A DNA stretch of 64,000 nucleotides, from positions 8,904,334 through 8,968,333 of the forward strand of contig JAFMSR010000001.1 in assembly GCA_022818135.1 (NCBI GenBank), in the 5' to 3' direction. Below the pieces are notes generated by a model, which did no database searches, was not told the DNA's origin, and was given only the letters and a program-made list of their open reading frames with translations. How positions within the stretch are numbered: the first letter of the stretch is position 1; every line of letters begins with the position of its first letter. Below, in pieces: positions 36,501-48,739 of the stretch. Source of the stretch: Saxidomus purpurata. Lineage: Eukaryota; Mollusca; Bivalvia; Venerida; Veneridae. Position numbers and translations under genes: made by a program.

Positions 36501-37771
36501 GTGAGACTTGAATGAGCAATGTAGGGCAATTTTATCATTTTATTAATTAAAAGATGAGAGATCACAGATGCAGGACATTATCACGATCTGTATGTATTTG
36601 AAAGGCGTTTGGCAAGTTGAAAAGGCTTAAAGCACAAGACCTGATCACACGAAGATATGAGGTCAAAAGCTTGTTGAGTAATACAATGTAAGTGGAAACA
36701 GAGTTTGTTTGATTGAATGTTGTTATTTTATTCAATGAAAGTCTATCAAGATTTTGGCGTTTTTAAGCATTTTATAATAGCCTGCAAACTGGGACATGGG
36801 AACATCATTAGCTATCGTTTAATGTTGAGTTATAATCAATTATATATATACAAATTTCAAACAGTTCTCGACTATTTTATGGATCAACTAAAACTCAGCT
36901 GTCTGACTTATGAACTCAGCAAAAATATTAAATTCAATTCTCAATAATTGTATGTAAATATTACTGCAAATTTTCAAAATTACGAATTTAAAGTATTATC
37001 GATTTAAACAGTCAGGTAGTAAGGTCTTTTAAGGTTTTCACGGTAAAATTATAACCAATTTGTTTGACAATGTAAAACAGTAACTGCTGAGAAAGTGTAA
37101 TCACCATCCAAAAAAAGCTTATGATCTAGTGACATGGAAGTCATTATGACCAGTATTCATAAACAATAATCCTAGCAAGTTTGAAGACACTAAGCCAAAG
37201 AATTATTATTTCATATTTAGATTTTGTATAAATTATGTTTGATCATGTAAAGATTCCCTCCATTTCCGGTTATGATTACTCGTTATTGCCCAATGAGACT
37301 TGAAATTTTGCTTTCAGTAATCCAGTTTAAACCCCTTGTGACTAAATGACAGCCTTTGACTTGTGTCTGAACCTTTCTACAATTCACTGTGACTACCAGC
37401 CATATTCGTTCGTAGCCTATTGCAAGTTGTATCTCCAAGTGTGAATGGGGCATAATAAGAGAACGCACCACATATAAGTTCTAGCTTTAGGTGTTTGTAA
37501 TGTCTCACTTCACTGTCAGTTATATGTTTTACTCTTATATACAGGTCAAGCAAATGCTGCATTAATACTGATCCATGTAGTGGAAAGTCATGCCCTGCCT
37601 TATCGGAGAAGTAAAAACGTTCTTACAGGAGAGAAGTTCAAAGACTTAGGTGGGATATTTGACATGGCATACATGCCTAGGAAAGGCATTTACCAGTGTA
37701 AAATGAACAATGAAGAATTGGACGGGATTACTAACTTCATAAAAGAGCCGTGGTCTACCATGATAGAATGA
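30503..37771 (+). CDS. Three-exon gene of unknown family: coiled coil plus compact domain
   Basis: Exons 30503-30686, 32043-32255 and 37545-37771 join in one frame with good signals: donors GTATGT and GTGAGT, acceptors ATTATTTTAG and CTTATATACAG, phase 1 at both joins. From the ATG at 30527 the product is 199 residues ending in TGA. An in-frame TAG at 30500-30502 lies just before, so that ATG may be the true start; alternatively the exon begins at 30503 and more exons lie upstream. Residues 1-50 are a charged coiled coil (YLKREIKDLRTKLEEKENKI). The rest has KIKEIEEELRSAVKLRLNK, the hydrophobic strand KLIVICIISSRIGTDAANAI, a second strand AALILIHVVESHALP, then FKDLGGIFDMAYMPRKGIYQ. Alternating strands and helices suggest an alpha/beta fold. 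I do not recognise the family. The second intron carries a 3.7-kb TIR element. Confidence 0.75.
30771..30815. repeat. Poly-T tracts
   Basis: Two T runs separated by ACTTTG within the first intron of the unknown gene. They create the phenylalanine-rich open frame at 30746-30964, which is not a gene. Confidence 0.9.
33230..33720 (-). pseudogene. LINE ORF2 C-terminal fragment
   Basis: On the minus strand, HVLTTVVQFG (a decayed form of the usual DYCxxVWG) and LKIKKGLRGL are followed by RLRSSERNELIQLKPRTHYL and EVWKQIPTVIRNCTTSISFK, the usual C-terminal end of CR1/Jockey-type ORF2. Frames are broken between these pieces. It lies inside the 3.7-kb TIR element. Confidence 0.75.
33721..35098. other. 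Interior of the 3.7-kb TIR element, unassigned
   Basis: No recognisable coding or repeat structure. Two short open frames near 33991-34391 lack motifs. Confidence 0.35.
35098..36325. repeat. Inverted-end repeat with GACCTTGACC units, nested
   Basis: The left end has GCACCGCCTGCGGGTGCCAG, then GCTCGTCTGATTTTATCC. The right end has TCAAAAATCAGACGAGCT, an inverted match to the latter. The interior has repeated blocks in which AGTGACCTTGAC is followed by ATGACCCCATGA-like, CACAATCCAATTAA-like and CATTATGTCAACTGTTACTA-like phrases at a period of about 140 bp (35165-35720). The right part includes a CGACGACGACGACAATC run. Non-coding. Confidence 0.7.
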
Positions 37772-37989
37772 TTTGAGTGTTCTAGGTGCTATAATAATAC
37801 ATAGTCAAGAAGTTTCAAACAATAACTTTTCTACTTCGTAGTAAATTTGAATCATCATTGAAAATATAAATAAACACCAACTGATGACAAGATTTTAATG
37901 TAATAACTAGCAGGCATTAACTAGAGGTTGTTCTTTAAAAAAAACATGTCTTCGTTTATTGACATCTTATTTCCTAGGAGTAAACCTTT

Positions 37990-39110
37990 TCTTTGTTGTG
38001 TGATGTATAGACCGCCGAAGCAACTGAATTTGTAAAATATTTTATAGTTATTTTGTTCTTCTCATCTTATAATAGTATTAATTGTATTTCAAATGAATGT
38101 ATACCTTTAGGTGATTTTAATACCAATGTGTCTAGTACTGGCAAATGTTCACTTCTTGAAAGTTGAACATCATTTTGTGAATTATTTAACTTTACGCAGT
38201 TGATTAAAGATCCAACAAGAATCTCGAGCTCCTCTTCAACAACAACAGATCTTATACTATATAGTTTCTGACAGTAAGAAAATTTCTTATAGTGGTTTTA
38301 TGGACATTCAATCAGCGATCATTCTATGATATTTTGTACTTGAAAAAGATCTCGCAATGCTTTTGGAAAGCATAACACTGTGAAAATTAGATCATTGAAA
38401 TTATAACAGAGACGACTTTCAACAACCTTTACTATCTGCAGATTGGTCAATGAATCATGGTGTAACTATAAAATGATATTTTGCCAGTTCTTGATAATAG
38501 TACCAGTGAAGGAACTTAGAATTAAACCGAGAACTGAGCTATGGGTAACTTTAGGTTTTTTTTATTGTTGCAGAGAAGTTTAATTCTTTCTATACTAATG
38601 TTGAATCAAAACTTATTAAAAATCTGCCTAAATGTTGTTTCAAATATGGTAAAAATTATGTTAATACTTTAACCAACTCAAAAAATGCTTATTCGTTTTG
38701 TGCTTGGCTAGTAGTTCCCATACAGGCATAGAACATTTCAGGGCTTTACATTGGTTACCTGTCTTCAAGAGAGTTGATCAGTTTACTCTTTGTCTAATCC
38801 ATAATATTAAGATGAGTACAGCACCTGATTACATTTATGTTTATTTTGTACCCCTTAGTTCGGTACATGATCAGTGCACAAGGTCTAGAGTCACTACACA
38901 AGCGAACCAATTTTCAAGTAATTCCTTTTGTGATACTGGTCGTTACTCACTGCCTAAAGTGGGCAATGTTTGCAAAAGGGCTTTTGCCTTCATAGATGTT
39001 TTTTGTGGAATACATGTAATATTCCCCAGGATTTCAAAAATATTATTTCTCCCAATAAGTTCAAACATGCCATCAAAATCCACCTAATGGCTAGTTAATT
39101 TTATTCCCTA
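37990..39110 (+). pseudogene. LINE remnant, endonuclease and C-terminal parts
   Basis: The plus strand gives a decayed endonuclease C-terminal region: LGDFNTNVSS near 38110 (usual GDFN), KDPTRISSSSSTTTDLILY near 38205-38265, and SDHSMIFCT near 38315. Most of the reverse transcriptase is then missing. From 38698 the frame reads FRALHWLPVFKRVDQFTLCL, with TRSRVTTQANQFSSN further on, the usual ORF2 C-terminus. An internal deletion of well over 1 kb is implied. Confidence 0.75.
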
Positions 39111-40985
39111 TTTCATATTTCTGTAATTCAAGTCATGATATTTTTTAAGTTTTGTGTGATATATCTGTATTACAACGCCTAACGAAATTGGTTGGAAGGG
39201 TGGGAATTTAGCACAAGTCAACATGTTATGTCAGCGACAACTGATCACATCTTCAAAGAAAGCACAATGATTTATTACGACACTCCTTCAATTTCTACTG
39301 ATAACGTGATAAAATTGTTCATAAGTGCGGACACCGCTACTTAAGATAGTTTCAACTTGTCTTGTTATAAGGAATTGATAAATGACTCCACGGCCATTAA
39401 AAGTTCATTTCGATTATCGTTGTTTAACTCACCTGTTAACCAGTATTTTTACCCAATTTCTTCACTTTAATCTATTATTAAATACCATTGATTGGACGCC
39501 AGATGGATATTACTAAATATACTCTACAAATTTAGCACTGCACGATAAAAACGATCATCAAGATCTCTTTACGTGCACGCGATGGTTATTCTACTGTTCA
39601 AATTATCAAAGGGTTTTGGATGATTATTTTTCATAATCAGAGCCCAAGACTCTTTTTCAGTTGAGTATATTTGAATTTAAAGCTTTACAGATACAACATG
39701 AAAAAGAAGATTCTATAATATAATCACAGCTAGAAATAGGGGTGTTCCATACCTCAATAGCCAGGTATCGATCAATAAATACAACCGTTTAAGTTTCATT
39801 TGAGCTTTATGAAAAAATATTGATGACCTTGAATGTTTGTATACATACTACATCTTATCTTCCCTGTAAAACATGTTAAAGCCTACGTGTTCTGGATTGG
39901 GCTTTGCAGAAAAACAAAATGCATAACATGAAGTCCTGGAACAAACGGAAAACCAGGCACTTTCCGTTACATGTACTGTAAAGGTGCATACAACCAAAAT
40001 ATTCAAACATTAAGAAGTGCATTTGTTGTCTAGGAAGGAAGATCGGAGTCCCGTTCCTAAAGTCCGTCAACCTCGATTATTACAATCCAATCCTGGTGTA
40101 GAGGGCCGAGTACAGTTCATATATTGTGTCAATGTAAAAAGGAACAGATTAAAATACATCTTTAACGCATGTTTTCGAGCATGGCGTGAACAAATGCCTT
40201 CCATTTCTAAGTCAGATAGATCACTCGTAGCCATTGTCTCTCGCTGCACTCGCCTCCAAATTATTAAGATAACAGCTACTCGTGATCTATCTATTACTTA
40301 TGCTATTGCAAAATTGATCACGCCAGGGGAACCCGCATATAACGTGCAAGATGCACTTCAGTAAAAACATATGTGCGGAGCCTCTGGAACTCCATATGCG
40401 GATAAATTTAACGAAAAAACAAGGTAGATGATGTTACATGTGTCCATTTTTCATATAATCAAAAAATTGCTAAAGAAACTGGAATGCTTTTCGACCCCCT
40501 CACATAAATTTGGCGTCTCTCCATATATGTTGTTTACTTGTACGTTTAGAAATGACAATGGAAACTTTGAACAAAGTGTCTGACAAATGTGAAAGAAAGT
40601 AGTCAACAATTGTGAATGATTTTCTGGCGAGGTATGAGGTATGTTAACTTTATGTATTAAATGTCTCTCCACGAACGTCTTGTTATTTGACCGCAGTGAG
40701 TTGGTCATAAATGTATGTCATAGGAATACAATAATTATTATTATCATTATTAATACGAATATGCAGGTAGCCATTAACACTGAAAATAATTAAGTACACA
40801 TCAGTCTACTTCAGTTACACTGACAACCGTGACAGCGTTCTTTAAGGTTTTTCAGTGCAAAACAAAATGCCTGTGTTAAAATCATTCAATTTTTCACCTC
40901 ACAAATATAAAGTTTGGCAATTCATCATTGTTTTTTTTTCATTTCAAATGTTCAGCAACGTAAATAGAGTGAAATTCATTTTTGT
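39111..40985. other. Unassigned stretch
   Basis: Contains a 115-codon plus-strand open frame (40017-40364) with no recognisable domain, no partner exons seen and no duplicate in the window. I do not call it a gene. Confidence 0.4.
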
Positions 40986-40989
40986 GTCG

Positions 40990-41375
40990 ACCTTTCGGAG
41001 AAAAGGCAATACATAGGGATCGCTTTGTCCGTCCGTCGGTCCATCCGTCCGTCACATAATTTTAACGTTGGCTTTAACTTTGCCATTTCTAAAGATTTCT
41101 TCATGAAACTTTACAATTGTATTGCTTATGACAAAAGGATCGTGATGTCGCAAAATTGTGTAGGTCAAGGTCATATTTGACAGAGTTATGCTCCTTTTTG
41201 TACTTAGATTTTGTCATGAAAACTTAACATTGGCTATAACTTTGTCATTTCTTAAGATTTCTAAGTCAACCTTTCAAGTTGCATTGCTAATGACAAAAGA
41301 GTCATAATGCCGCTATAATTGTGTAGGTCAAGGTCATATTTGACAGAGTTATGCCCTTTATAAGCAGGTTTTTTT
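40990..41375. repeat. Interspersed repeat, left part, with CCGTCCGTC run
   Basis: GTCCGTCCGTCGGTCCATCC is followed by a unit with GCTTATGACAAAAGGATCG, TTGTGTAGGTCAAGGTCA and TATTTGACAGAGTTATGC. The unit occurs twice here (about 41120-41230 and 41290-41360) and again at about 43135-43225, on the far side of the tandem array. The array therefore appears to sit inside this element. Confidence 0.7.
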
Positions 41376-43000
41376 AAAAAACATTGGTTTCCGTTTAATA
41401 ACTTTAGTTAGGAGTGACCAATTGCAATGAAACTTGGTGTGTAGGTAGCTTGCATGGAGACGCAGCTTTTAAATGCATTTGAGATCACTAGGATTAAGGT
41501 CAAGGTCACTGTTACTAAAAATAGAAAAACGGTTTCCGCTCAATAACTCCAGTTAGAAGTGATCAATTACAATGAAATTTTATGTGTAGGTAGCTTGCGT
41601 AAACACAAAGCTCTAAATTGCATTTTGGATCACTAGGGTCAAGGTCAAGGTCACTGTTACTAAAAAAGAAAAATGGTTTCCGCTCAAAAACTCAAGTTAG
41701 GAGTGACAAATTGCAATGAAAGTCGTAGTGTAGGTAGCTTTGTACAGAGGAAGCTTGGAATTGCATTTGGCGTCACTAGGGTCAAGGTCACTGTTACTAA
41801 AATAGAAAAATGGTTTCCGCTCAATAACTTGAGTTAGCAGTGACCAATTGAAACTTGGTGTGTTGGAAGCTTGCGTGGAGCAGAAGCTTTATGTCACTAG
41901 GGTCAAGGTAACTAGGGTCAAGGTCAAGGTCACTGTTATTAAAAATAGATCTTTTTTTTAGATTTTAAATTGTTTTAAGCAAAAAAAATATTTGTGGGTC
42001 AAGGTCACTAGGGTCAAGGTCAAGGTCAGTGTTACTTAAAATATTTTTTTTTAGTTTTTAAATTGTAGCAAAAAAAATTGAGGTCAAGGTCACTAGGGTC
42101 AAGGTCGAGGTCACTGTAACTCAAAATAGAAAAACGGTTTCCGCTCAATAACTCAAGTTAAGAATGACAAATTACAATGAAATTTGGTGTGTGAGACGCT
42201 TGCATAAAGATAAAGCTTAGGATTACATTTGGGGTCACTAAGGTCAAGGTCAAGGTCACTGTTTCTAAAAATAGAAAAATGGTTTCCGCTCAATGACTCC
42301 AGTTAGGAGTGACCAATTACAATGAAACGTAGTCTGTATGTAGCTTGCTTTAAGACAAAGCTTGGAATTGCATTGTGGATCACTAGGGTCAAGGTCAAGG
42401 TCACTGTTTCTAAAAATAGAAAAATGGTTTCCGCTCAATAACTCCAGTTAGGAGTGACTAATTGCAATGAAACTCGTAGTGTATGTAGCGTTTGTACAGA
42501 GGAAGCTTGGAATTGCATTTGGAGTCACTAGGGTCAGGGTCAAGGTCAAGGGCACTGTTACTAAAAATAGAAAAATGGTTTCCGCTCAATAACCTAAGTT
42601 AGGAGTGACCAATCTTGATGAAACTTGGTGTTTTGGTAGCGTAGAGCGGAAGCTTTGGGTCACTAGGGTCAAGTTTACTAGAGTCAAGGTCACTGTTACT
42701 CAAATAATTTTTTTTAGTTTTTTAATTGTTTTAAGCAAAAAAAAATTGGGAGTCAAGGTCACAAGGGTCAAGGTCAAGGTCAGTGTAACTTAAAATAGAT
42801 TTTTTATTTATTTTTAGTTTTTAGTTTTTAGATTGTTTTAAGCAAAAATAAAATTGTTTGGGGTCAAGGTCACCAGGGTCAAGTCAAGGTCACTGTTACT
42901 TAAAATAAATTGAAGAAAAAAACTTTCTTCAATTTTTAAATTGTTTACGCAAAAAAAACCAACAATTTCTTTGCAGACGGGAGAGTCAAGGTGACTGTTT
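41376..43000. repeat. Tandem repeat array, about 130-150 bp period, with many AGGTCAAGGTCA motifs
   Basis: About nine or ten diverged units. A typical unit contains GGTTTCCGCTCAATAACTC, AGTTAGGAGTGACCAATTGC, AATGAAACTTGGTGTG, TAGCTTGC, AAGCTTGGAATTGCATTTGG, CACTAGGGTCAAGGTCAAGG and TCACTGTTACTAAAAATAG. Units near 41930-42080 and 42660-42980 are shortened or rearranged, with TTTTTAGTTTTTAAATTG inserts. Non-coding: the frame at 42605-42793 is repeat sequence. Confidence 0.9.
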
Positions 43001-43300
43001 TTTTTTTAATTCTACAATTTCTACAGGCGCCGTTTAAACCTGCTTTGGCGGCATTGCCGCGTGTTCTTGTTTATACTTAGATTTTGGCTATAAATTTGCT
43101 ATTTCTTAAGATTTGTTTCATCAAGCTTTCAAATTGCATTGCTTATGACAAAAAGGTCGTGATGCCGCAAAATTGTGTAGGTCAATGTCATATTTGACAG
43201 AGTTATGCCCCTTTTTGTAATTAGATTTTGTCACAACATATTGGTTATTCTGACAAAGCGTAAGAGAGCGACACAAGTGTTCTACTAAAAAACCATCTAG
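43001..43300. repeat. Interspersed repeat, right part
   Basis: After GGCGGCATTGCCGCGTG the sequence returns to the same unit seen at 41060-41375 (CTTATGACAAAAAGGTCG, TTGTGTAGGTCAATGTCA, GACAGAGTTATGCCCC). Confidence 0.7.
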
Positions 43301-43949
43301 TTTTTGTGCTAGCCCTTATATTGATGTGCCTTTTATTGTCTAGAATGTATGTAAGAATATAAATAGTGTGCTTGCCAGTGGTAACTTGTTATATCATGCA
43401 TCTGTTTTATTGCCGTGTTTTATTTGTATACGTACAATGTTACCAAAATAAATCTATCTCCCCATTTGCAAAAACATATATCTTCCATAACCCCCATTTC
43501 CCCGCATGGAACTTCACAATCAAAAGGTCAAAGTAATTGATCACTAATGTTAGGTTTAGTTGACAGTGACCTAGTGATATAAGAGTAAGGCAGACATCAT
43601 GAAGACATCATGAAGGTCAACTCACCAAATCAGCACATGTTGTCAATGTGTACATCTAGATCGCACACTTATCACTCAAGAGTAATTTTGTTAAAATTTA
43701 GTCAAACCAAGGGCAGTAACTCTAGGTTTGGGACTGATCACTCAATCCACATGCGAGGTTTGTCTAAAATCAGACCCGTAATATAGATAATAGCACAATC
43801 ATCAGCACGATAGGACATCAAAATGTTCAGTTCTTTATTTATATTGCCAAGGAATTTGAAGTGCTGTTGTATTCTATAGTACTAAAACTCTAAAGAGCTA
43901 TTATAGTATTCTTAAGTACAAAATGTACTATCGAGTACCGCAGAACTTT

Positions 43950-44460
43950 TCGTTCAAAAGGAGAAGATGTTTAAAGATTTTTCTTTGTAGCATCATTGGC
44001 CCCTATGTGCAATAGACCAGAACCATTTCTTATCTTAAGAAAGGAGTCAATGCAAGGATTCTTCAGAGCAATTTTGGAAACTTTTGGTTTATGTGAAGAA
44101 GCCATTTAAAGTAGCCACTGCATGCAGTGAAGTGCAACCATGAACAACAAGTTTGGTAACTTTCAAATGATAAGATCATGAGAAGAAGCCGTGACATTAT
44201 TTTTCTTATTTTAGTAACAGTAGTGCCTGGATGAAGTGGAGCGCAACCATTTCCTATATTTTAAAAGTGGTCAATGCAAGGATGCTTCAAAGCAAGTATT
44301 TTGACTTTGAAGTTATTGATTCAGGAGAAGAATCGGTTTAAAGATTTTTCAATTTTTTATATCAATAGCCCCTGTGTACAGTGGAGGTAAATGCAAGGAT
44401 GCTATACAGCACATTTGGTAAAAATCTCACATGGGGTTCCAAAATAAATGAGTTTTATTT
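43950..44460. repeat. Degenerate tandem repeat with TTTAAAGATTTTTC units
   Basis: Three or so diverged units share AGAAGATGTTTAAAGATTTT, CAATGCAAGGATTCTTCAG/GCTTCAAAG and ATTTTGGAAACTTTTGG-like phrases at a spacing of roughly 200-250 bp. No coding frame. Confidence 0.55.
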
Positions 44461-45362
44461 ACATGTTGAAGACAATTATTGACAGTGGACTACCCACTCA
44501 TCATAATAGCTCATTAAGAGCCTTGGGCTTATATGAGAAAATAAAACATACGATATATAAAAGAAATTCAAATACAAATGACAAAAGTTTTATATAGTGC
44601 TTCAACTGTGCTTCTTTCATGATCTGTCGATCGTAACTTTATTGACTCTCATCCTGAATAAACTCCAGTTTGATTTTACTAATTTCCATTAATACTTTCA
44701 CACTCTAGACAAAATTTATAAACACGGACATAAGAAATTGGGTGAAATTCTTTGTTTTTTTCACCATTATAATGGTGATGGCATTAAAAATTAATTTCAG
44801 TAATAGTTAAATAGCACTTCCATATATCTGAATAATCATCGTTTGACGGAATTACGTCAATTGAACAAAACATTTGAGAATAAAAACAGTCTTAAATGAC
44901 AAATTAATAGAAGAAAATGACGTTGTCGAATAAAAACACCTATTAATTTGACCTTGTATGTAACAAAACAAGCAAAACATGTTTAATCTTTCCACCATCT
45001 TGAGGTAACAAGGCAACTTAACAATATGAACATGATTTACAGTTTATAACATGAGCAAGAGATACAATTCAAATCCATTGCAGGTGATTTACTAGCTATC
45101 CTGTAGTCTTTGACACATGAATATAAATATCCAGGAATATTCAGGAAAATACAGGTTCACTCTCGTATGATTATGTCCAGTTTGCTGAATTGACCTTTCA
45201 ACCAACTCAACCAAGATAATCATTTCTTTCTCTTAACATTTTTTTATACAATTTATTTCTATCTGTCAGTAAAGTTGAACATATTTCCCATGCCTCCTCC
45301 TCCTTTGCCACCTGCTCCTTGCTGGAACTGCCTCATCATGTTTTGAAGACCCTGCATACCTC

Positions 45363-47042
45363 CTGAAAATGTTGAAATAGTTTATACAATACTGGTTTTC
45401 TTTTATATAATGTGACTATTCTTAAAATTGGGGTAGCATTTGTGATCAGTATTCTGTATTCATGCCAATTTTATAGCCACAGCTGATGCATCAAGAACAT
45501 AGATGAAATGTATTAGATCAGCCAATAATGATTAAAGCAGATTCAGCCCTTTGTTAGAGACTACAAAGTTGATAAAATGTGCCAAACATAATCAGATTCT
45601 AGCTAGCCTTTTCAGAAAAAGAAGCACTTTTAAAATTGAACCACCCCATATGAGCCTCATCTCTGAGCCAATCATTTTTTCTGCAAGTTACTGTCATAAA
45701 GAACTTCACTGTTTTCTGTAAAATTTAGTCCGCACTAATTATTAAAAACATATAAGACCCGTAAGAGTCACTATAATAATCCGTATTCTAAATTTTCAAT
45801 TAACAGTTACAGACTACAAAGTCGATAATTTGCGCCAAACATGTTTAAATTTTGGCAAGTCTTTTCACAAAAACCTTTTTCAAGATTGGGCTCCAGGGCG
45901 TGGGTGTGGTGTGGGAGCAGAAGTAAGTGGGTATTTGAGAAAGTCACAATTAGATTATTTGAGTCAATTATAATTAAATTTTGACAACAGATTTCAGAGA
46001 AATCCCCAACAACATTTTGTGCGTGAATCATAATAATATGCGGAACTATATAATCAAAATGAAATGAACGGCATCAAAAAGAATTTACTAATTATTTTAA
46101 ATAAGGATGGTAAAACATTGTGAATTTTTTGGCATGCTGCTCCCAAAACGTTATAGATAATTATGAATATACAAAAAGTCATGCCCCATTTTTAGAAAAT
46201 GTTGATTTTTCTTGAAAACTTTGATGTTCAAAATTGAACATGGTCAAAAAATTACATGAAAATTGTAATACTATCTGATTATTTCATAAAAGTTTTATAA
46301 GACCTGTTGATAATGTGTTACATGGTGTATAATTTTGAAAGAAAAATAGTTCTGGGTACTTTGATACCAAATTTGTACCAAATAATTGAATCATAAATGA
46401 AATACATGCATTTTCTTATCTCTCACCTGATGTCATTTTTATGAATAATTTCAAAATTGGGGTAGGGTTATTAAAATTCCTATAACTTAGTTATTTCACG
46501 GTAAATTCCTTTTAAAATTTGTTTTTAAATCCTGAAAATTATACAGATAAAGACAATATCAAGTCTATCATGATTTAAATCGGTCCTAATTAGGGTTTCA
46601 CTACCTTAACAATAAGAACAGCATAAGGGAAGGTACTCTGATTTGTTTTCATTACTGTTTGCTGAAGTAAAATAAACATTACAGGCGTATGCATATATCA
46701 AACAGCTATACCTGCTGCACTTAGTACAACAAACGGTTTGTTTTTGTTTTTCTGAACAGAAACTACTTCTATAATTTAGAGAATTTCTGTGTGACAACCA
46801 AATTTTCTTGAACCTGCTGAGCCATCTGCCCATGTCAGCATCACAAATTATGTATATAATTCTGATTATTTTAAAATCGTTAAGTAGATGTTTTCTAATT
46901 AACTTTATCTACATTTGTATATGGCTGACAATGCAGATCAAAGGAGGTAAATATAGTAGAAGTGGGATCTATGCAAAATGCCCGTTTAACTTTTCTAGCT
47001 ATCGCCACTTAGAAATGAACTATGAATGACAAAACTTCTAAC
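45363..47042. other. Intron region of the SRP54 pseudogene
   Basis: No separate gene or clear repeat. Two similar phrases, GACTACAAAGTTGATAAAATG and GACTACAAAGTCGATAATTTG (about 45560 and 45811), point to a small local duplication. Confidence 0.4.
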
Positions 47043-47789
47043 CTTTAAACAGTCCCTTTATTTCACCAATTGTTTCACCATCTAAGCATCATTCTTGTAC
47101 TGTGTCAGTAATTCGTTCACTTCTCTGACAGAGACGCCAGCGCATCGTGCCACTCTCTGAGTTCATCCAGTCTGTTTTGAAGAAAATAGCTCGCCATCTA
47201 AACTGTCTAATTCTGAAAGTCAAAGAGCAGAAATTGATGAGGCCAAATGTTAATACGGATAAGATCAAACATTAAGATAAGATAAAAGTATGCTCCTTAC
47301 AATGCATAACTTAATATATCATATCTTCCTACCATACCCTATTAAGTTTACACAAAACATAACATTTCAGAAACTGGAGGGCAAAAATGGTGTCAACTGC
47401 TTATTCTTTGTTTTTGCCGAATTTATCAATCATAATGAATAAAATATACCCCTAACTTAAAACCTAAAGCAACTAAACATATTGTGAAAAGAATGGCAGC
47501 CAATCAATCCAATGATTCATACTTCTCTGGCATCGTAACACTCTAGGGGTCTTGGCAAGTTCGCTAGGGGAGAAATCCCATGGTTGGCCGGGACTATAAA
47601 TAATCTAAACAACAACATCTGTACACTACACTTGTTCACATTGTGCTGAACAGCTTAAGATTCTCGTGGCATTTCTAGTTCTAAGAAACGTTCCTACTTA
47701 GAACCACTTGAAAATTTGATTGGCAATATGATGAAGCTGCAATACGAAGTAGCTAGCTGATATATATACGCTACTTGGGTACGATTAAA

Positions 47790-48110
47790 GTTCTTGCACT
47801 CTGCACTGTCTCTCACTGCCATCATTGTGTTTTACTTCCCCTTATTGTGCTTGACCATTGTATGAAATTGTATTCAATTCCATTCAGTAGTTTTGTAGTT
47901 ATGCCCCAGACAGAGAAAAGTAACAAAGGTCAATAACTCAAATAAAGAGTTAAGGTTCTTGAACTCTACACTTTCTGTCATTGTGCTTGAACTTTGTATG
48001 AAGTTGTATTGAATTCCGACCAGTAGTTTTCAAGTTATTCTCCGGACAAAAAATGCAACGGACCGACAGACAGACCGACCGACAGACGACCCAAGCGTGA
48101 CTTCTACATA
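47790..48110. repeat. Two-unit repeat ending in a GACCGACAGAC run
   Basis: The order TTAAAGTTCTTGCACTC, CTCACTGCCATCATTGTG, TTGTATGAAATTGTATTC, CAGTAGTTTTGTAGTTATG is repeated in diverged form from 47940 (AGGTTCTTGAACTC, TGTCATTGTGCTTGAAC, CAGTAGTTTTCAAGTTAT). It ends in CGACAGACAGACCGACCGAC. An interspersed non-coding repeat in an intron of the SRP54 pseudogene. Confidence 0.65.
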
Positions 48111-48739
48111 AGAATTAAAGCTCTGACAGACTTAACTTTCCTGATGTTTGACAAACCCAGTTTAAGCTTCACAATAAGCCAATTTTAGCAGAAATAGCAA
48201 AGTTTAGACATACATGTCACTGATATTCAAAATAAAAAGGAAGTCCTTGTATTAATGAAAACATTATTGAAAGTTAATTGGTGTATCTTCATCACTTAAT
48301 ATACTGTCTATGATAGCCATAAGTTTCTACAGTCTTGTCATAGATTCCTGCTCATCGCCTTTAGTCAGAAAATCTGTACTTGTACCAGCAATCATGTTTT
48401 ACAGATATAGAAATATAAAGAACATGTATTACCTAACAGCAACAGATGATACAAATGACATTTCAATACTGTTTCTAAGTTAACGCCTTTAAGATATAAA
48501 TAGATGGAACAACTCTGATTAGTGTGATATAGGTACATGTATTGTATGCGGCATCAGTTATTTGACATCATTGCATACATTTTTGACGAATTGTTGTTTT
48601 ACTAGAGCACAGTGCAGTCAGAAAAGTAATTGAGACTGAAAGTTTGTAAAATGTCTTTTTAAATCAGTATTATTGTATTCAAGTACATAGATGTGCATAA
48701 TAAAGTCGTCATTATCATACATATGGCTCTCGTCGCATT

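Noticed and set aside
40017..40364. 115-codon plus-strand frame
   Set aside because: No recognisable domain, partner exon or duplicate. It could be a fragment of something real, but nothing here shows it.
46790..46840. Possible additional SRP54 M-domain exon (MGRWLSRF or, in another frame, GQMAQQVQ)
   Set aside because: Match too short and dependent on an assumed one-base loss.
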